64,000 bases of DNA from Cryptomeria japonica (GCF_030272615.1 NC_081413.1:720830367-720894366); one strand, 5' to 3'. Positions 10,028-22,371 are shown, numbered from the stretch's first letter. Program-made: numbers and translations. Notes: a model not told the origin generated them from the letters alone.

Positions 10028-11211
10028 AAATAACGATCCTAGTGGAGCAGCCACTAGTGTTTTGATTAAACACAATGGAGGAGACACTTTACAATGGCAT
10101 GATATCATCACTGATTTATTTGAGGATAGAAGAATTATGTTCCATAATTCTCATGAGATTCTAGTCCTTAGGCATGGAAGAATTTGTGAAGATGAGTGTA
10201 TAAGTGTGGGGCATGAAGCTTGCATTAAAGAGGTGCTTGAAAAGGGTTAAGACTTTACACAATGGTATGACAACTATTCTAATTTTCATAACAACAATCA
10301 TACTTCTTTACATCAATATTAGGTAACCACATTATCACATGAGGAAGATAGTATTATGGAATATTTCTATGATAACACTCACGTTGTGGGTGATAAACAT
10401 GAGGAAGATAATATAGATTCAAGCCAGAAAGGCCATGCAATTGTTCATCATTCCAAGGAGGAATTTGAAGGCAAGGACAAACAAGTTGAAATCAATCCCT
10501 AATTTCTGTGCATGAACAACAACGGTATGTCTTCACTTTCTCATGATATGACAATATTTAATTATGAAAAAGGAAGTGGAATAAATATTACTATGGTGGG
10601 TACACATGATGCAAGTAGAGGACATGGAAATTTTGATGTTGCATCTCATTTCAGGACAAGTTTCAGGCACTTTGGAGCAGTTGATATAGAGCAGTCCCAA
10701 AGATTTATTGATGGATGCCTAGAAAAGGAAAAGAAATCCAAGTTGTTGGTTCAACAAACCGAGCTCTATCTTCAACACTCCATAGAAAATGGTAAGCAAA
10801 GTTTGTTTAATTCTAGAATTTTTTTCGAGGATGAACATTCTTTTGAGGGTGATGATGATTTTTGTGATGCCACTCATAGTGGATCAACCACTCAAGAGTT
10901 GTTCTTGGAGGGTAATTTCATATGATATGGAAGCTATCTACTTGTTGGTTGGAGATTTAAGCTTCTTAGATTCATCATTGATCGATGGCTGCCCTACTTG
11001 GGTTCCCATTGTAAATATTTCTTTGGCATGGTTCACATCAGCTATTGAGTTGATACAATAGATTCAGTTGGTGGTGCTAGTTTTGGTGTTACAAGAGATC
11101 TTTGGTGATAGTAGGGACATTACACATATCTTGCTTTGGGATCCAGGTTGAGTAGAGTTTTTCTTTGCAGTTAAGATTGCTTGGGGACAAGCAATTTTAG
11201 GGAGGGTGGAC
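10028..11211 (+). pseudogene. Second part of the captured reading frame in the PDS5-carrying element
   Basis: If copia A and one copy of its target duplication are removed, the frame ending at 2578 continues in phase at 10028, reading NNDPSGAATSVLIKHNGGD, to a TAA near 10248. Coding-like sequence continues beyond, including an open frame at 10512-10925 (137 codons) rich in Ser, His, Asp and Asn. I do not recognise a domain. It may be the C-terminal part of the same captured gene, a second captured gene, or element-specific sequence. The purine tract and 3' LTR follow. Confidence 0.6.
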
Positions 11212-12624
11212 TCTAATGTCCCTATTTTTGAGGTAAAATAATTAATTAAGTTGTCCCAATTAATGATATTTCTTAAGGATAGCTTAATTGATTATTTTAG
11301 TTAAAATTACTAAGTTAATTATTTATAAAGTTATCAAATAAATAAAAATTAAAAGGTAACTTGATATTTAATTAATTTAATAAAGTGACCTAAATTAATA
11401 TTATATCATAAAAGTCACTTAAGTGAAATAATATTATTTTAATATTATTTCTAGAAGCTTCTTGAAACGATGGATAAAAGGTATAAAATAAGGTTAGGTT
11501 AAGCTTCTAATAATTGAGGATTTGCTATTTGATTTGGAGTTCTTCGTGGTGAAGGAACCAACTTGGGTTTCTACCATTATTGGCCTATGAGAATGGAAAC
11601 TCTTAATTGGTAATGTGATTTTGAGGTTGTGAAAGATCTTCTGAATTATTGTTGGTTGTGAGCTCTACCTCAAGAGTTAGGCGATTTCTTGGAGGTATTT
11701 TTAGTGGTAGTTTGGAGGAGTTTGAAGGTTAGTTTTTTTCCAAATCATGGTCTATCATGGAGGGTGATCAGACCTACTGATTCACACATTTTCATTCATT
11801 ACTCATTGTTGGTTGCTTAGAATTTTGTGGGCATTTGTTTATTCAACTTGGTTGGCCTTGGCAATCATTTAAATCATTACTTGGAAGGGATAGACTTTTG
11901 TATTTATTTGTTATTACATCTACAACTCAAGGGTTTTTGTGTCATACTTCTAGTAGGGCGATTTCACTATTGAAGACTTCAAAAATTCATTTGACAACTC
12001 CTACATAATCACTGGGATCTACTTTTCCTCGTGGCATCAAATAACCAGGTTCTTGATCATCATTTGCCTATCAAATGTCTAATTTCTGAGTACCTTAGTC
12101 TTCAAAAAAATAGGAGCAACCATTGAATACTTCATAAGTCAATTAGGTTTGAGAAATCAATGCTATTGTGTCATTTGTAACAGTCTGAAATTGTAATAAA
12201 ATCTTAATGACAATAGTATTGGATATTAGTTTGTTATTCTGAAGCATGTATGTCAAGTATTTTCTAAAATGTTCATTTCATATTTGAGTTGCATTTGAGG
12301 TATATTTCTTCTTGTTAGTTTTTTGTATGTCCTCTACATCTATTGCAATCAACAAATATTAGTTTTCATAGTTGCCAATAACATACGGAGTTAAGCAAAG
12401 CCTTCCCAGTGTCAATAACATGCAAGGTTATCAGTCTAAAACACATAACAACAAGTCTAATGCTTGTATGTGAATTGTTTGATATAATACCTTGGCCAAA
12501 AACATCAAGGAAGAAATCATATATTTTAATAACAACAGGTTTTAATGTGAAGGATAATTGTTTGACAATATTCCTTGAGCCTATGTTCAACAATTTAAGG
12601 CCATAATTAGTAAGGGATATTACA
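11212..12624 (+). repeat. 3' LTR of the PDS5-carrying element
   Basis: Homologous to 518-1678. The first dinucleotide is mutated (TC instead of TG). It ends GGGATATTACA and is followed at once by the target duplication TCTGT. Confidence 0.88.
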
Positions 12625-12629
12625 TCTGT

Positions 12630-13291
12630 TCTTTATCAACAAAGACTGTCACTTCGATATCCTTCCTAAAATGCTTTACCAAATTCTCAAGGCATATCAA
12701 AAACCCCTTTGTCTCCAACACCAAACACACGCTACAGTGAAACAGATCTTATTGCCATGAAAGAAGACTCCAATGAACTCCTTCAGATGACTTACCGAAA
12801 CCCCAAGCTACATCAAAATCTTAGTTTTCGCCAAGACTTCACCAAAGCTAGTTTTAAATAGACCTTGTCGGTATAGAAACATAACTTTGGCTAAGTGTTG
12901 GCAAAGATATACTAAAACCATGAGCTATACTAAAATGTCACTTGTCACCAAGACTTGCCTAAGGTTAGATCAAAGTTAGTTTCTTATCGCTATCATATTT
13001 TTTTGGCAAGAAGGGTGACTACGACTATAGGCTTGAAATGTCTTAGTGACATCACATGTTACACCGTACTCCCTGACATCGCCAAGGCTTAGAAAATGTC
13101 TCACCGATATCGGTAAAAGGTATGATCTTTGTGAACTGCTTAAAGAGACTTGTCGAACACCAAGGTCACACCGAAATCACTACCTTTCTCAACTTTTCCA
13201 AGACACAAAAAGAGTCACATCAAACTTTATGAAGGGACTAATCTTCTATGAGAGATTCTAACCAACAAGTTTGAGGCATACTTCCTCAACA
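12630..13291 (-). repeat. Left LTR of copia H, second part
   Basis: This continues the LTR interrupted at 517 and ends ...CTTCCTCAACA at 13291, next to a pyrimidine-rich stretch that on the minus strand is the polypurine tract (GTCAAGTGGGAGAA). On the minus strand the LTR therefore starts TGTTGAGGAAGT and ends CTTCCCTTACA. Confidence 0.7.
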
Positions 13292-13329
13292 TTCTCCCAC
13301 TTGACAAAGAACTTACTGACACCTCTAGA

Positions 13330-13865
13330 AAACTTAGAGACTACTGAATCATGGGCTTCAAGGCCCATTGAATTAGCACACCATTTGAACTTATCCATGC
13401 TCACAAGTTTTGTCAACACATCTACAACATTCTTTAGAGTACCCACCTTTTTCTAGATTAACCTTTCCATCTTTCACCTTGTCACAAAAAAAATGATACT
13501 CCACATCAACATGTTTTGTCTTGGCATAGAAAGTGAGATTTTTAGCCAAAAAAATAGCACTCTGACTGTCACAACATATAGAAATATGTCTTGCATTAAA
13601 ACCAACATCTGAATACAAATGCTTAAGCCAAACAACCTCTTGATATGAATGGGTTGTTGCCATGTACTCTACCTTTGTAGTAGATAAAGAAACTACAACT
13701 TGCCACCTACTCATCCAATTGATTGCACCACCATTCAACGTGAATACATATCCACTAATGGATGTTTTGCTATCAATGTCCCTTTCCCAATTAGAATCCA
13801 CATATCCATGAATGTTGATAGTCCTCTGTAATCCAACTAAGTTTCCATGGTAACACAGAGCATAC
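13330..13865 (-). pseudogene. pol: Copia H RNase H domain
   Basis: The minus-strand frame reads YVDSNWERDIDSKTSISGYV, VVSLSTTKVEYMA, ICCDSQSAIFLAKN and AKTKHVDVEYHFF, the ordered motifs of copia RNase H. A frameshift near 13400-13440 moves the C-terminal part to another frame (NVVDVLTKLVSMDKFKWC), which ends by about 13290. The N-terminal side is split at 13865 by the solo LTR: LCYHGNLVG on this side joins FRYLK on the other. Confidence 0.9.
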
Positions 13866-15033
13866 TGTAACATCCTAAAATTTCACCCCTGGCAATTTTT
13901 GACTACATTTGGGTCTTTGCCTTAGTGTTTGCACATCTCAGCCTGATTGGAGACTTGAATATGCTCATGCACATCAAAAACACTTTGCAACTTAACATTG
14001 CACTCAAAAGCCACCTTGATCCTACCCCAAAATAGGGCAAGACTAGGGCATGGTGCCCTGAGCCCCCTTAATGGGGACCTATCTTGATCCCCTCCCCTTG
14101 ACCTAACTCAAATATGAAGCGGTAAAATACCCTCCATGTTGGCTCAAGTTGGAAAATTAGTCAATTAATCCTACAAGGAAGTATATAAGAGGGATTTCCC
14201 CTCTTGTTTGAACATACATGAAATCCACAATCATTATCAAGCATTCAAGCATCTAAGAGATCAAGAATTCAAGGATTCAAGAGCAATTGAGTATTTTCAG
14301 TCTTCCTTGTCTATTTCAAGAATTGAAGAGGAGATCAACATTCTAATTCATGAAACCCTAATTCCATGTGGAGGCAAGGAAAAATTCACAAGGAGGTATA
14401 AACATTTCATTTTTAGTGAATTCAATATCCCCTCAAAGAGGAGGATTTTCTACTTTCAGTCATTTCATTTACATTATTTCAACCACTTGGTTAATTTCAA
14501 AACCAGGGTTTGACCTGAAGGCAAACCTCTATTCCCAATACATTTCCCTTTCTTTCTATGTGCAGGAAATAGGTGCACAACTATACTTTTATAATTAAGC
14601 TTTATTCTCAAAGGAAAAACCCTTTTCGACACGCACAAAGTTCAAAGGACCGATAGGAGGGTACCCCTATCCAGAGACACGGTCCCTGCAACTTTTGCCC
14701 AATTTTGCAGACCAGCTTCGAATCATCTCAAACTTCTTAGATCCAGGTGCATGATTGAATCCTGAATTTGTAGCTCGATGTGTTCTCATACGTTGTCTTA
14801 ATTTCCAACACTTAATCTTAATTCAACTAGTCATCTTACAAAAGAGGGTCAATTGCATTCCAATCACAATCAATTTACTTATTATTCAATCCTTACATCA
14901 TTTAGGATTGGATCTAGTAGATTCATCCCCCTCTTTTGAATGTAAAGTCCCCCCTCAAGTGAAAATTGAGCTTAGTAAATTCCCACACTTCCAAGTGGAG
15001 AATTGGGTAAAGCTCCAAATTTTCCACTTTACA
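13866..15033 (+). mobile_element. Solo LTR of a gypsy-type element, with exact target duplication
   Basis: It begins TGTAACATCCTAAAATTTC and ends CCACTTTACA. The flanks are a perfect 5-bp duplication CATAC (13861-13865 and 15034-15038). No internal region is present, so the element was lost by recombination between its LTRs. It shares extended similarity with 23862-25110, for example GACCTGAAGGCAAACC against GACCTAAAGGAAAACC. It carries a 13-base palindrome GGGCATGGTGCCC at 14046-14058. The open frames at 14208-15063 are LTR frames without a recognisable product. Confidence 0.92.
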
Positions 15034-15038
15034 CATAC

Positions 15039-15696
15039 TGAGAATTTCATTTCAAGTATCTAAACACTCTCTTCACAACATCCGAATGTGGTCTACCTAT
15101 ATTTTCCATAAACCAGCTTAATACTCCCAATACTTGGGTAATGTCTGGCCTAAAAATTTTTAAACTAGCTAAACACTTTTGATTTACTTCTGAGAAAATA
15201 CACAAATGCCCTTCTCGAATAATAATCTATAAGAGAAACATAATATATAGAATTCAATAACAAAGGAACACTAATTGGACCAAATACATCAGAGTCAATA
15301 AAATCAAACAAACTAGAAGATTTATGAGGACTAGAGTAAAAAGAAACACAATTTTGTTTTCCATAAATGCAATGTTCACAAAATTTGAATTCAAGATTAC
15401 AATTATCGAGCCCCTCATCAAGATTTTCAATTTTTCAGAGTTAGTCCTTCTCTCCTATATGACCAAGTCTATGATGACATAACATTGTTTTTTCTATAGG
15501 AAGTTTAACCTCCATTGAGCTTGCAATGTCTCCTTCTAGGTAGATTTTCCTGATTTTTTAGAGGCACTATTGCATTGAATAGACTATGCATCTAGCTTTA
15601 ATAGAGTACCAACCCGTGCACCCTTAGCCAACACTATTGAGCCTCTTGTCATTTTATAGCCACCACTAAAGAATGTAACTTGTACACTAGCATCAT
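15039..15696 (-). pseudogene. pol: Copia H residual integrase start joined to reverse transcriptase end
   Basis: From right to left on the minus strand, remnants of the pre-integrase region (about 15380-15690, with VTFFSGGYKMTRGSIVLAKG and a degraded zinc region) are followed by a short integrase piece. The frame then runs into RPDITQVLGVLSWFMENIG and RVFRYLK, the sequence normally found between reverse transcriptase and RNase H. Roughly 1.5-2 kb expected between them is absent. Confidence 0.7.
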
Positions 15697-16764
15697 TCAA
15701 CTTACTAAAAAAAGAAAATTTTGAGCCAGACCTAGTATGTGTATTACACCATCAATTATGTTAACTCTTCCATTAGGAAATTGAATTCCGACCCTTTCTT
15801 GACCAAAACTTTGAAGAGATGAGTCACTAGCTAGGTGGACTTTTCCACCATCATATTCCTCATACTTTGAGAACCATTCTCTATGAGATGTCATGTGGAA
15901 TGATGCACCTGAATCGATTAACCATACATTATCAGTTGTTTGAATTGCCAAGGAAGCACTGAAGGCATTTGCATCACTCTAAGAAGATTCAATATCATAA
16001 AAGCTCTTCTTCTTCTTATTTGTCTCCTCCTTGAAATCCTTTCGGATATGGCCAAACTACCCACAATTCTAGCACTTCACCTTGGACTTCTTCCTAGGAG
16101 ACTTTGGTCTCTCCTTCGATTTGGATTTGGATTTCGTGTCCTTTTACTTTCCTTTTTCCTTTGATCTGCCTCGAACAACAAGAGCCTCCTTGTCCATTTC
16201 AAAAGACTTCCTCGGTGCCTCTTCTGAAAGCAATGAAGCAACCGTATCTTCCATTTTGAAGGTGGTTGTTGTACTTCCAATAGCCATCACCAGATGGTCC
16301 CAAATATCAGGAAAGGAATACAACAGAAACATACAGTGATCATCATCCTTAATTTTTACTCCCATAAAAGTTAACTATGCCACAATCATGTTGAAATAAT
16401 TCAAATGGTCTTCCATAGATGTCCCTTCGCTCATCTTCAAGGAGTACAACTTCTTGCTTAGGAACAAATTATTTACGAGAGACTCTCCCTGATAATTATC
16501 ACCAAGTTTCTTCCACAAAGAAGATGTTGTCTTATCCTCATGAATATTCAAGAGAACAAAATCTATGAGACATAATCTGATCAGCCCTTTGGCTTTCCTA
16601 TCTATGGAGTCCCAATCTTCTTATTTCATGCTTGGTGGTTTAGTTTTAAACAATGGAACCCAAAGATCCCTATCTACCAACAAGTCTTCCATCTTGAGTT
16701 TCCATAACTCATAGTTGCCACCATTGAACTTCTCAATTTCTACTCTCCTTGTTGTGCTTGCCAT
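15697..16764 (-). pseudogene. gag-pol: Copia H gag and protease
   Basis: Gag starts at 16764 on the minus strand (MASTTRRVEIEKFNGGNYEL) and continues through DHCMFLLYSFPDIWDHLVMA to a basic linker. A zinc knuckle near 16030-16080 reads C..NCG.FGHIRKDF, with its last cysteine replaced. The protease motif WLIDSGASFHMT lies in 15697-15951. Scattered TAG and TGA codons break the frame. The gag type (short GNYELWK N-terminus) differs from that of elements A and E, so H is a separate copia lineage. Confidence 0.85.
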
Positions 16765-16875
16765 ATTCAATCTGCAATTTCAAACAATCCTCTGCAAAAC
16801 TCCCATTGCAGAATCAACACAAAAAACTCATCCTACTCACAAGGATAACACAACTAGCCAGGATTTGATACCACT

Positions 16876-17175
16876 TGTAAGGGAAGAAAAATGCGAAAAC
16901 ACTTTCCAAAATGTCAATTTGTTAGAGGAGAGAAGAAAGGATTACTTTTAATTTGAAACTATAGTCATCAAGATACACAATGAAGGAAATCAGTGCAACA
17001 TGAAAAATTCACAATCACAGTATTGACAACAGAGTTCACATGGGAAAACCCTTATGGGTGAAATAACCACACACCAAGAAATTTCTTCTTGTATTACAAT
17101 AAAGTGAATTGCATATAAGATACATACTTAACTGCTCTATTCTAGTCTCTGTTCAGGTAGCATTACAAACATTCA
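16876..17175 (-). repeat. Right LTR (5' LTR) of copia H, truncated
   Basis: It starts TGTAAGGGAAGAAAAATG next to the primer site and matches window bases 1-125 from 17047 to about 17170. It then stops matching. The remaining LTR (about 1 kb expected) is not seen to the right, so an insertion or deletion joint lies at about 17171-17175. Confidence 0.75.
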
Positions 17176-17538
17176 TGAGAATTCCAACACTTCAAAGAGC
17201 ATACCATTCAACTTTGCATAAACACAAAGATTCATAACAAAGCATGAACAATATCCAACTCCAATGTTCACAAACGTATAAGCTCATAAATTCAACATGA
17301 TTAAATTGATCTTAAAACTTGATCATTTCTCACTCATATGCCAATGCATAAGGGGGATCAAAATTGTGGACCCTTCTACAGTCCATGTAATGCATATTTG
17401 AAACATTCAATTTGTACCTGTCAAAGTTTTTGAAACTGATTCTTTAAAAGAATCCCATAAATATTATTGTCTTAAACAAAGTAAATAAAGAGTCTTTAAA
17501 ACATTGAAATAAAAATCATTGAAAATGATCATGTAACA
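17176..17538. other. Noncoding stretch, possible 3' LTR of element X
   Basis: No gene seen. Read on the minus strand, the end of the long frame X is followed by TTAGGGA and then TGTTACATGATC, and the stretch ends GGAATTCTCA at the H joint. This would fit a short LTR with TG...CA ends, but I found no second copy in the window. Confidence 0.3.
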
Positions 17539-17545
17539 TCCCTAA

Positions 17546-20500
17546 GGTTGAGGTGTTATCTCTTTATTCCCTACGCTGGCATCTCTTACTTGTAGAGGTG
17601 ACTATTGGGCTTGTTGCTCCTTGTACTCTTGAAATGCCTTCAAGACATGTAGAATCTCTTGTTCACAGGGAATGTATACATTGCTAATTCTTATTCCCCA
17701 TAGTCCTCTCCTTTCCATGATTTGTTCAATCTTTGCTAGGAATGTTTTATCATGGTTTGTGCATCATATTAAAGAGGCATGAATTCTGGTAAGTTTATCA
17801 TACTTCTCTTTATCAAGGACCTTTGGATAAACTAAGGTATCTTTTTAAAATACAGACTAGAGCTCCTCGAGCATGGCATTCCCACAATTCTCCTCCTTTT
17901 TGATTTGACACACAATATTTGCAAACTCTTGTATAACCTACACAATCATTTTGTCACCTTCCTTCAATAATTTTCCTTATTCATGGATAGTTTGTTGTAA
18001 GAAGGTACATTTCCACATAAGACTCTTGATCCACACTACGCAGAGAGTATTTTGAACATCAAGAATTATATTTTCTATAATAAAAACTTCTAGACCCATA
18101 TCCATAATTTCTTGAAGTTTTCTATTGGTTTGCACATGTGAGGCTTCTTTAATCTTGGTATTTCCTATTTTTGTCGCAACTACATTCCTTGCTAAGATGA
18201 GTTTATTGAACAATTTACACATGTTATTAATGAATGTAAAACCTTTGACATTAATTCCTTCAATCCATTTTTGAGTCATCCTCCCAAAGTGACTGCCAAT
18301 ATGAACCTTCACTATCAATTCTTTGTTAACCTCATATTTGTGGTCTAATGTGTTATATTAAGGACTAGATGCTTGAGAGGAGGGACCCAACAAAGACCTT
18401 AAACAATTTGACAAACAATTTATCGATGCTTTTAATCCTTGTCAATTTTGTCTCTTTCCATTCTTCCATCAACTTAACAACACATACTTAGAAATTGTGT
18501 AAATCAACATCTTATTTGGAGGTACCATATCAACATGGGCCACATTAAAGTCAACCATTGTAGCCTGACTTGGATCTATTTGCGTTGTGGGCTAAGCAGT
18601 TTCTAAGAATAGGTCATCAGAGTTTGCATCTTCTACCAAACGAGAGGTAGTCTTGATCTTCTTCACCTTTGGGTTGGAAAGGGATTTCAATATTTGAGAG
18701 AAGGTATGTTTGGGGGGTACCTTAGCAGATTCAATTTTTTGTTTTCTAGAAAAAGATACCTCTAACCATGAAGGGGAAGAGATAAGGTTTGAATGAAAAT
18801 TTTCATAGTGTCAGGAGTATATAATAGGGTCCTCTTCACAGGTCACAGGGGGAGTTCTATCCACATGTTATAAATTGAAGGGGAAAAGTGTAGATTTACC
18901 TCTAGTAGAACCTCCCACAAGGTTAGCTCCATCAGTAAGCCCTAGATGTTATGATTATGTAGCCATTCCTTTCCCTTTATAATTGTACCTATCTTTTTTT
19001 TTCCGTTTCATCCTCTTTCTCCTTATATTTCTTTTCTTCTTTGATATTTATCAAAGAGAATTCTTCGCATGTTTTCTTTGGTAGCTTATCCTACTATGGT
19101 GTATCCTTGTCACCTCTATCACCACCTATACTATTCAATGGAATTGTGTGTATGATTGGGGCTGAAGAAGTGCTCACATTCCCTGTATTATCTTATCTTG
19201 TAGACCTTTTTTATTTTTTTGGAGAGGGTTTTGAAGTCTCAACTTTCTTCTTTTCTAATCAAATTTGAGTTCTTTTTATAAACTTGGTCATTCTCATCTC
19301 CAAATCCTCTTATTTGGGTTGATTCCAATCAATGAGAGCTAAAGGTTGCAATTGAATAGTAGAAATGTAGGTCGGATCTATCAAATTAGACTTATCATAT
19401 ATGATACCTTCAATGTACCAACCCAATTGGTAATCAGTTATCTGTTTTAGGCTTAGTCTCATCCAACTTCACCTTCTCACCTCATATTAATCAACACAAT
19501 CCTCCCAGTAATCTTCTAGACATGGTACATGATGGAATGTAGGACCAAGATATATATTTTCTTTTACAAAATATTTACTTTCAAATTGTAACTCGAGGTT
19601 GTCATAAGTCTCCAAGTGTATTTAGACATGTCTTTCCCAAGACAATACATTTTTTTGTGTCTTGCAGGACTACAACCCTAGCCTGAAAGGAAATCAGATG
19701 TCAATCTTTTTCCTTTCTTAACACCTTTTGTTGACCTCACAAATTTGTCCACATAATTTGATAGGGAGGTTCTCACAAAAGAGTTTCACCTTGATTGGTA
19801 GGTTGGTAAAAGATGTTATAGTGGGCTTCCATACTTGTTTACACCCTTCTCTTCTCTTTTATCAATCCCAACAACTACACTCTTTTGGGAAGCTCTCTAT
19901 CAACTTGTTTGCTCTCATTACTCAAGATCATGGCTAGGATTCACTAGAGTAAATCTAGCCCTCAAGTTGTCAAAAATATTCAAGATTCACTTGCAGGGGA
20001 CTAAGAGTATGTTAAGATAGTGTATCGATACCCATCATGTAGTTTTGTGATTGGTTTCACTCCATTTCTCCATCACCTTCACTAGTTCCTATTTTCTAGG
20101 CCTAGTAGCCCTAAGAACCCCTTTTAGCCCTACCTTCACGGTTTTTGCACAATTGCTCAGAAAAACTCCAAAAGAACTCCTAAGAGCTTTAGTGATTCGA
20201 ATACCCTTTTAGACAATCTTTGAGATTCGGGAGGTTAGGTTGTCTGATACGTTCGTATAGGTACGGACCCCAAAATGGCTCTTTTTGAGGGTTTAAAGGT
20301 TTAAAGCCTTCTCCAATAGGATTTGTTGATTCCAACACCCTGTCACACCTCCATACTTCTACTGAGACTTTTTTAGGCTTCATTATTCCATTCCAAGAAT
20401 TTGGCACAACCATATTTGATTATCCCTGCAAGTAAAAGTGCACACAATAGTCAAGTTCCCTAGTCGGGCTATGACATAGCTCACCTAGGGCTTGATAGCA

Positions 20501-22371
20501 ATTTGTTTTAATGAAACCTCCAAGGAATCAAAATGGATATATAAATTATACATAGCATCCATTAATTTAATCCCAAGGGCCATTGAGAAAACACAATGGG
20601 ATTTCAAGTTGGAGCCATTGCTAGGGTCTTAATCCCTTGCTCAAACTGAGAGTAGTGCAGTTCAAGAAAATTTGCAAACAAAACACTAAACCTGCACTAT
20701 GAAAGAGTATAATCACTTCCAAAGCACCACAAAAAATAATTTTAAACCACCATGAAATAAAAATACTGAGATTAATCCATCTAGTATGGACTGCTATAAC
20801 CAAAATTACAAGTTTTATGTCAAAATTTGAAAAATTGCTTTCCAATATTATTCAAAATTTTCTCTTAGATCTTCCAACCTATTTAAAATGATTTCAAAAG
20901 AATTATATATTCCTACTTTCTCATAACCAACCACCCATCGGTTTCTTAACCATCGATTTGCTCACTTTTTGAAAAGTTGCTCCAAAAGTTGCAAAAAGTT
21001 GTCAAGCAACAATGACAACTTTTGCTCCACTTTGCATTTTTGCAACTTATGCATCTTTACTCACTCTAAACCCCTTAGGATGGTTTACTAACATCAAAAC
21101 AACATGGCCAAAAGCCTTATGAGGCCTTACAAAGAGTTTTACACTATTTTGCAAAATGATGCCATTTTTGGCTTACAAGGGCACATAGGCCAAAATTGAG
21201 AAAACAAACTAACACTAGAGACAAACATAGTTAAAATAACCCTAAAACACTCTTGTGGACTTAACAACAGTCCATTATTCATTCATTGATCCTATTGAGG
21301 ATCATTCATTCCAAAATTGTGAAAATTCACCAAGAAAACTAGGTGCTCCTACACCATAATTCAATCAAGACAAACTTGTCCTCTACATACCTAGGAAATT
21401 TATGGGGAAATCCATAATAACCCCCTACCCTAATGTAGGTAAACATTGGAAACTATGATAAATATCTCCCAAATTTAGTAACTAGTTGGGCAACTTCCTA
21501 TGAAATTATTTTCTCTAAGTGGCCTTGTAACTCCCTTACCAACCTTATAGTGAATGTATCATTCACTCTCCTAAAATTAGAATAAATCTTTTATAATTAT
21601 AGATTTGGGTAGAAATCATAGATTTTCATGTCATCATCAAACTCATCCACATGGCTTAGACCATCCCAAATTTTGGTGCAGACTAAAGCATAAATAGATC
21701 GGGTGACATGTGTTATGACACATTGAAATAAAAGCTAGTGATCATGGAGTGAAGTCGATCACTACTCAAACTTGCATAGTCCATGTATGAGTTTTTGACA
21801 CATATAACCTGGACAAATAAAAACATACATTCATCTAGATTGAAAGTGCCTTCATTAGCTCTAAGCTTGTGTAGCAGGATGATTATATCAACAATCTCTC
21901 CTTTCAAATATGAGTTATGAATGGTTTTGGGCAGTTGTGATTGTCCCCTTCTTAGTGTTACAAACCATTCTTTGGAAATGAAATTAATATAGACACCCTT
22001 CTTTGCATTGAACTCACACTATGAAATTGTGAAATCACAATGGGAGTACATTTCTCTAGTAGGTAGTTGAAAACAATTTTGAATGGTGGCACAGTTGAGG
22101 GTTATGAGAACCAAGTTTTAATTGCCCTAGTATTGAGGTCATATCTATTGTCACACCCCAACACCAAGTCTGTGCATTGTATGACTACCGAGAAAGCCAC
22201 CACTTCAAGTAACCCACTTTCTACCAATTTTTGAGTGACAATCTATTTGTCAAGGCTTTCTACCCTCCTCCAAAATTCCTTTAGGTCTATATATCCAAAT
22301 TTGGTATCTCCTACCTCAGTTAGTGATCTTTTAAGAAAAAATTGGGCAAAACCTCCCCTTGTCACAACCAT
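17546..22371 (-). pseudogene. Very long decayed reading frame X of unknown family
   Basis: On the minus strand a protein-like sequence can be followed from ATG at 22371 (MVVTRGGFAQFFLKRSLTEV) to a stop near 17552, about 1,600 codons, with scattered stops and a few frame changes. Clear stretches include GVYINFISKEWFVTLRRGQS, then KGEIVDIIILLHKLRANEGT, then MFTYIRVGGYYGFPHKFPRY. Next come CLEDYWEDCVD and SLKQITDYQLGWYIEGIIYD, and last ERRGLWGIRISNVYIPCEQE. Between stops the residue composition is protein-like (Trp, Cys, Gly and His spread normally). I see no protease DSG, no integrase HHCC, no reverse transcriptase motif and no zinc knuckle. It may be the extra ORF of a large non-autonomous LTR element or a captured gene. 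Function unknown. Confidence 0.6.

Larger units (their letters stand above)
518..12624 (+). mobile_element. Non-autonomous LTR retrotransposon carrying a PDS5 gene fragment
   Basis: Two related direct repeats (518-1678 and 11212-12624) flank an internal region with no gag, protease, integrase or reverse transcriptase. The ends are TGTAATGTCCC and GGGATATTACA. The flanks carry a perfect 5-bp target duplication TCTGT at 513-517 and 12625-12629. A primer site resembling the tRNA-Met complement (TGGTATTAGAGA) lies at 1680-1691, and a purine tract (AGGGAGGGTGGA) at 11199-11210. The internal region is a captured host-gene fragment plus unidentified coding-like sequence, and copia A was later inserted at 2579. 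The element must have moved with enzymes supplied by another retrotransposon. It is inserted in the LTR of copia H. Confidence 0.9.
13292..16875 (-). mobile_element. Ty1/copia retrotransposon H, internal region with a large internal deletion
   Basis: On the minus strand the order is primer site, gag, protease, start of integrase, then directly the end of reverse transcriptase and RNase H. Most of the integrase core and reverse transcriptase is missing, with the joint near 15240. The primer site on the minus strand is TGGTATCAAATC (16862-16873), next to LTR base 16876. The internal region was later hit by a solo LTR (13866-15033). The element is dead. Confidence 0.85.

Noticed and set aside
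14208-15063. Three overlapping open frames of about 100 codons
   Set aside because: They fall inside the solo LTR with proven target duplication; the related LTR at 23862 does not conserve the frames as protein.
20485-20505. A primer-binding-site-like GGGCTTGATAGCAATTTG that would mark an LTR edge
   Set aside because: On the minus strand the same bases read through as part of the long frame X (YQALGELCHS), so the resemblance to a tRNA-Met site is taken as chance.
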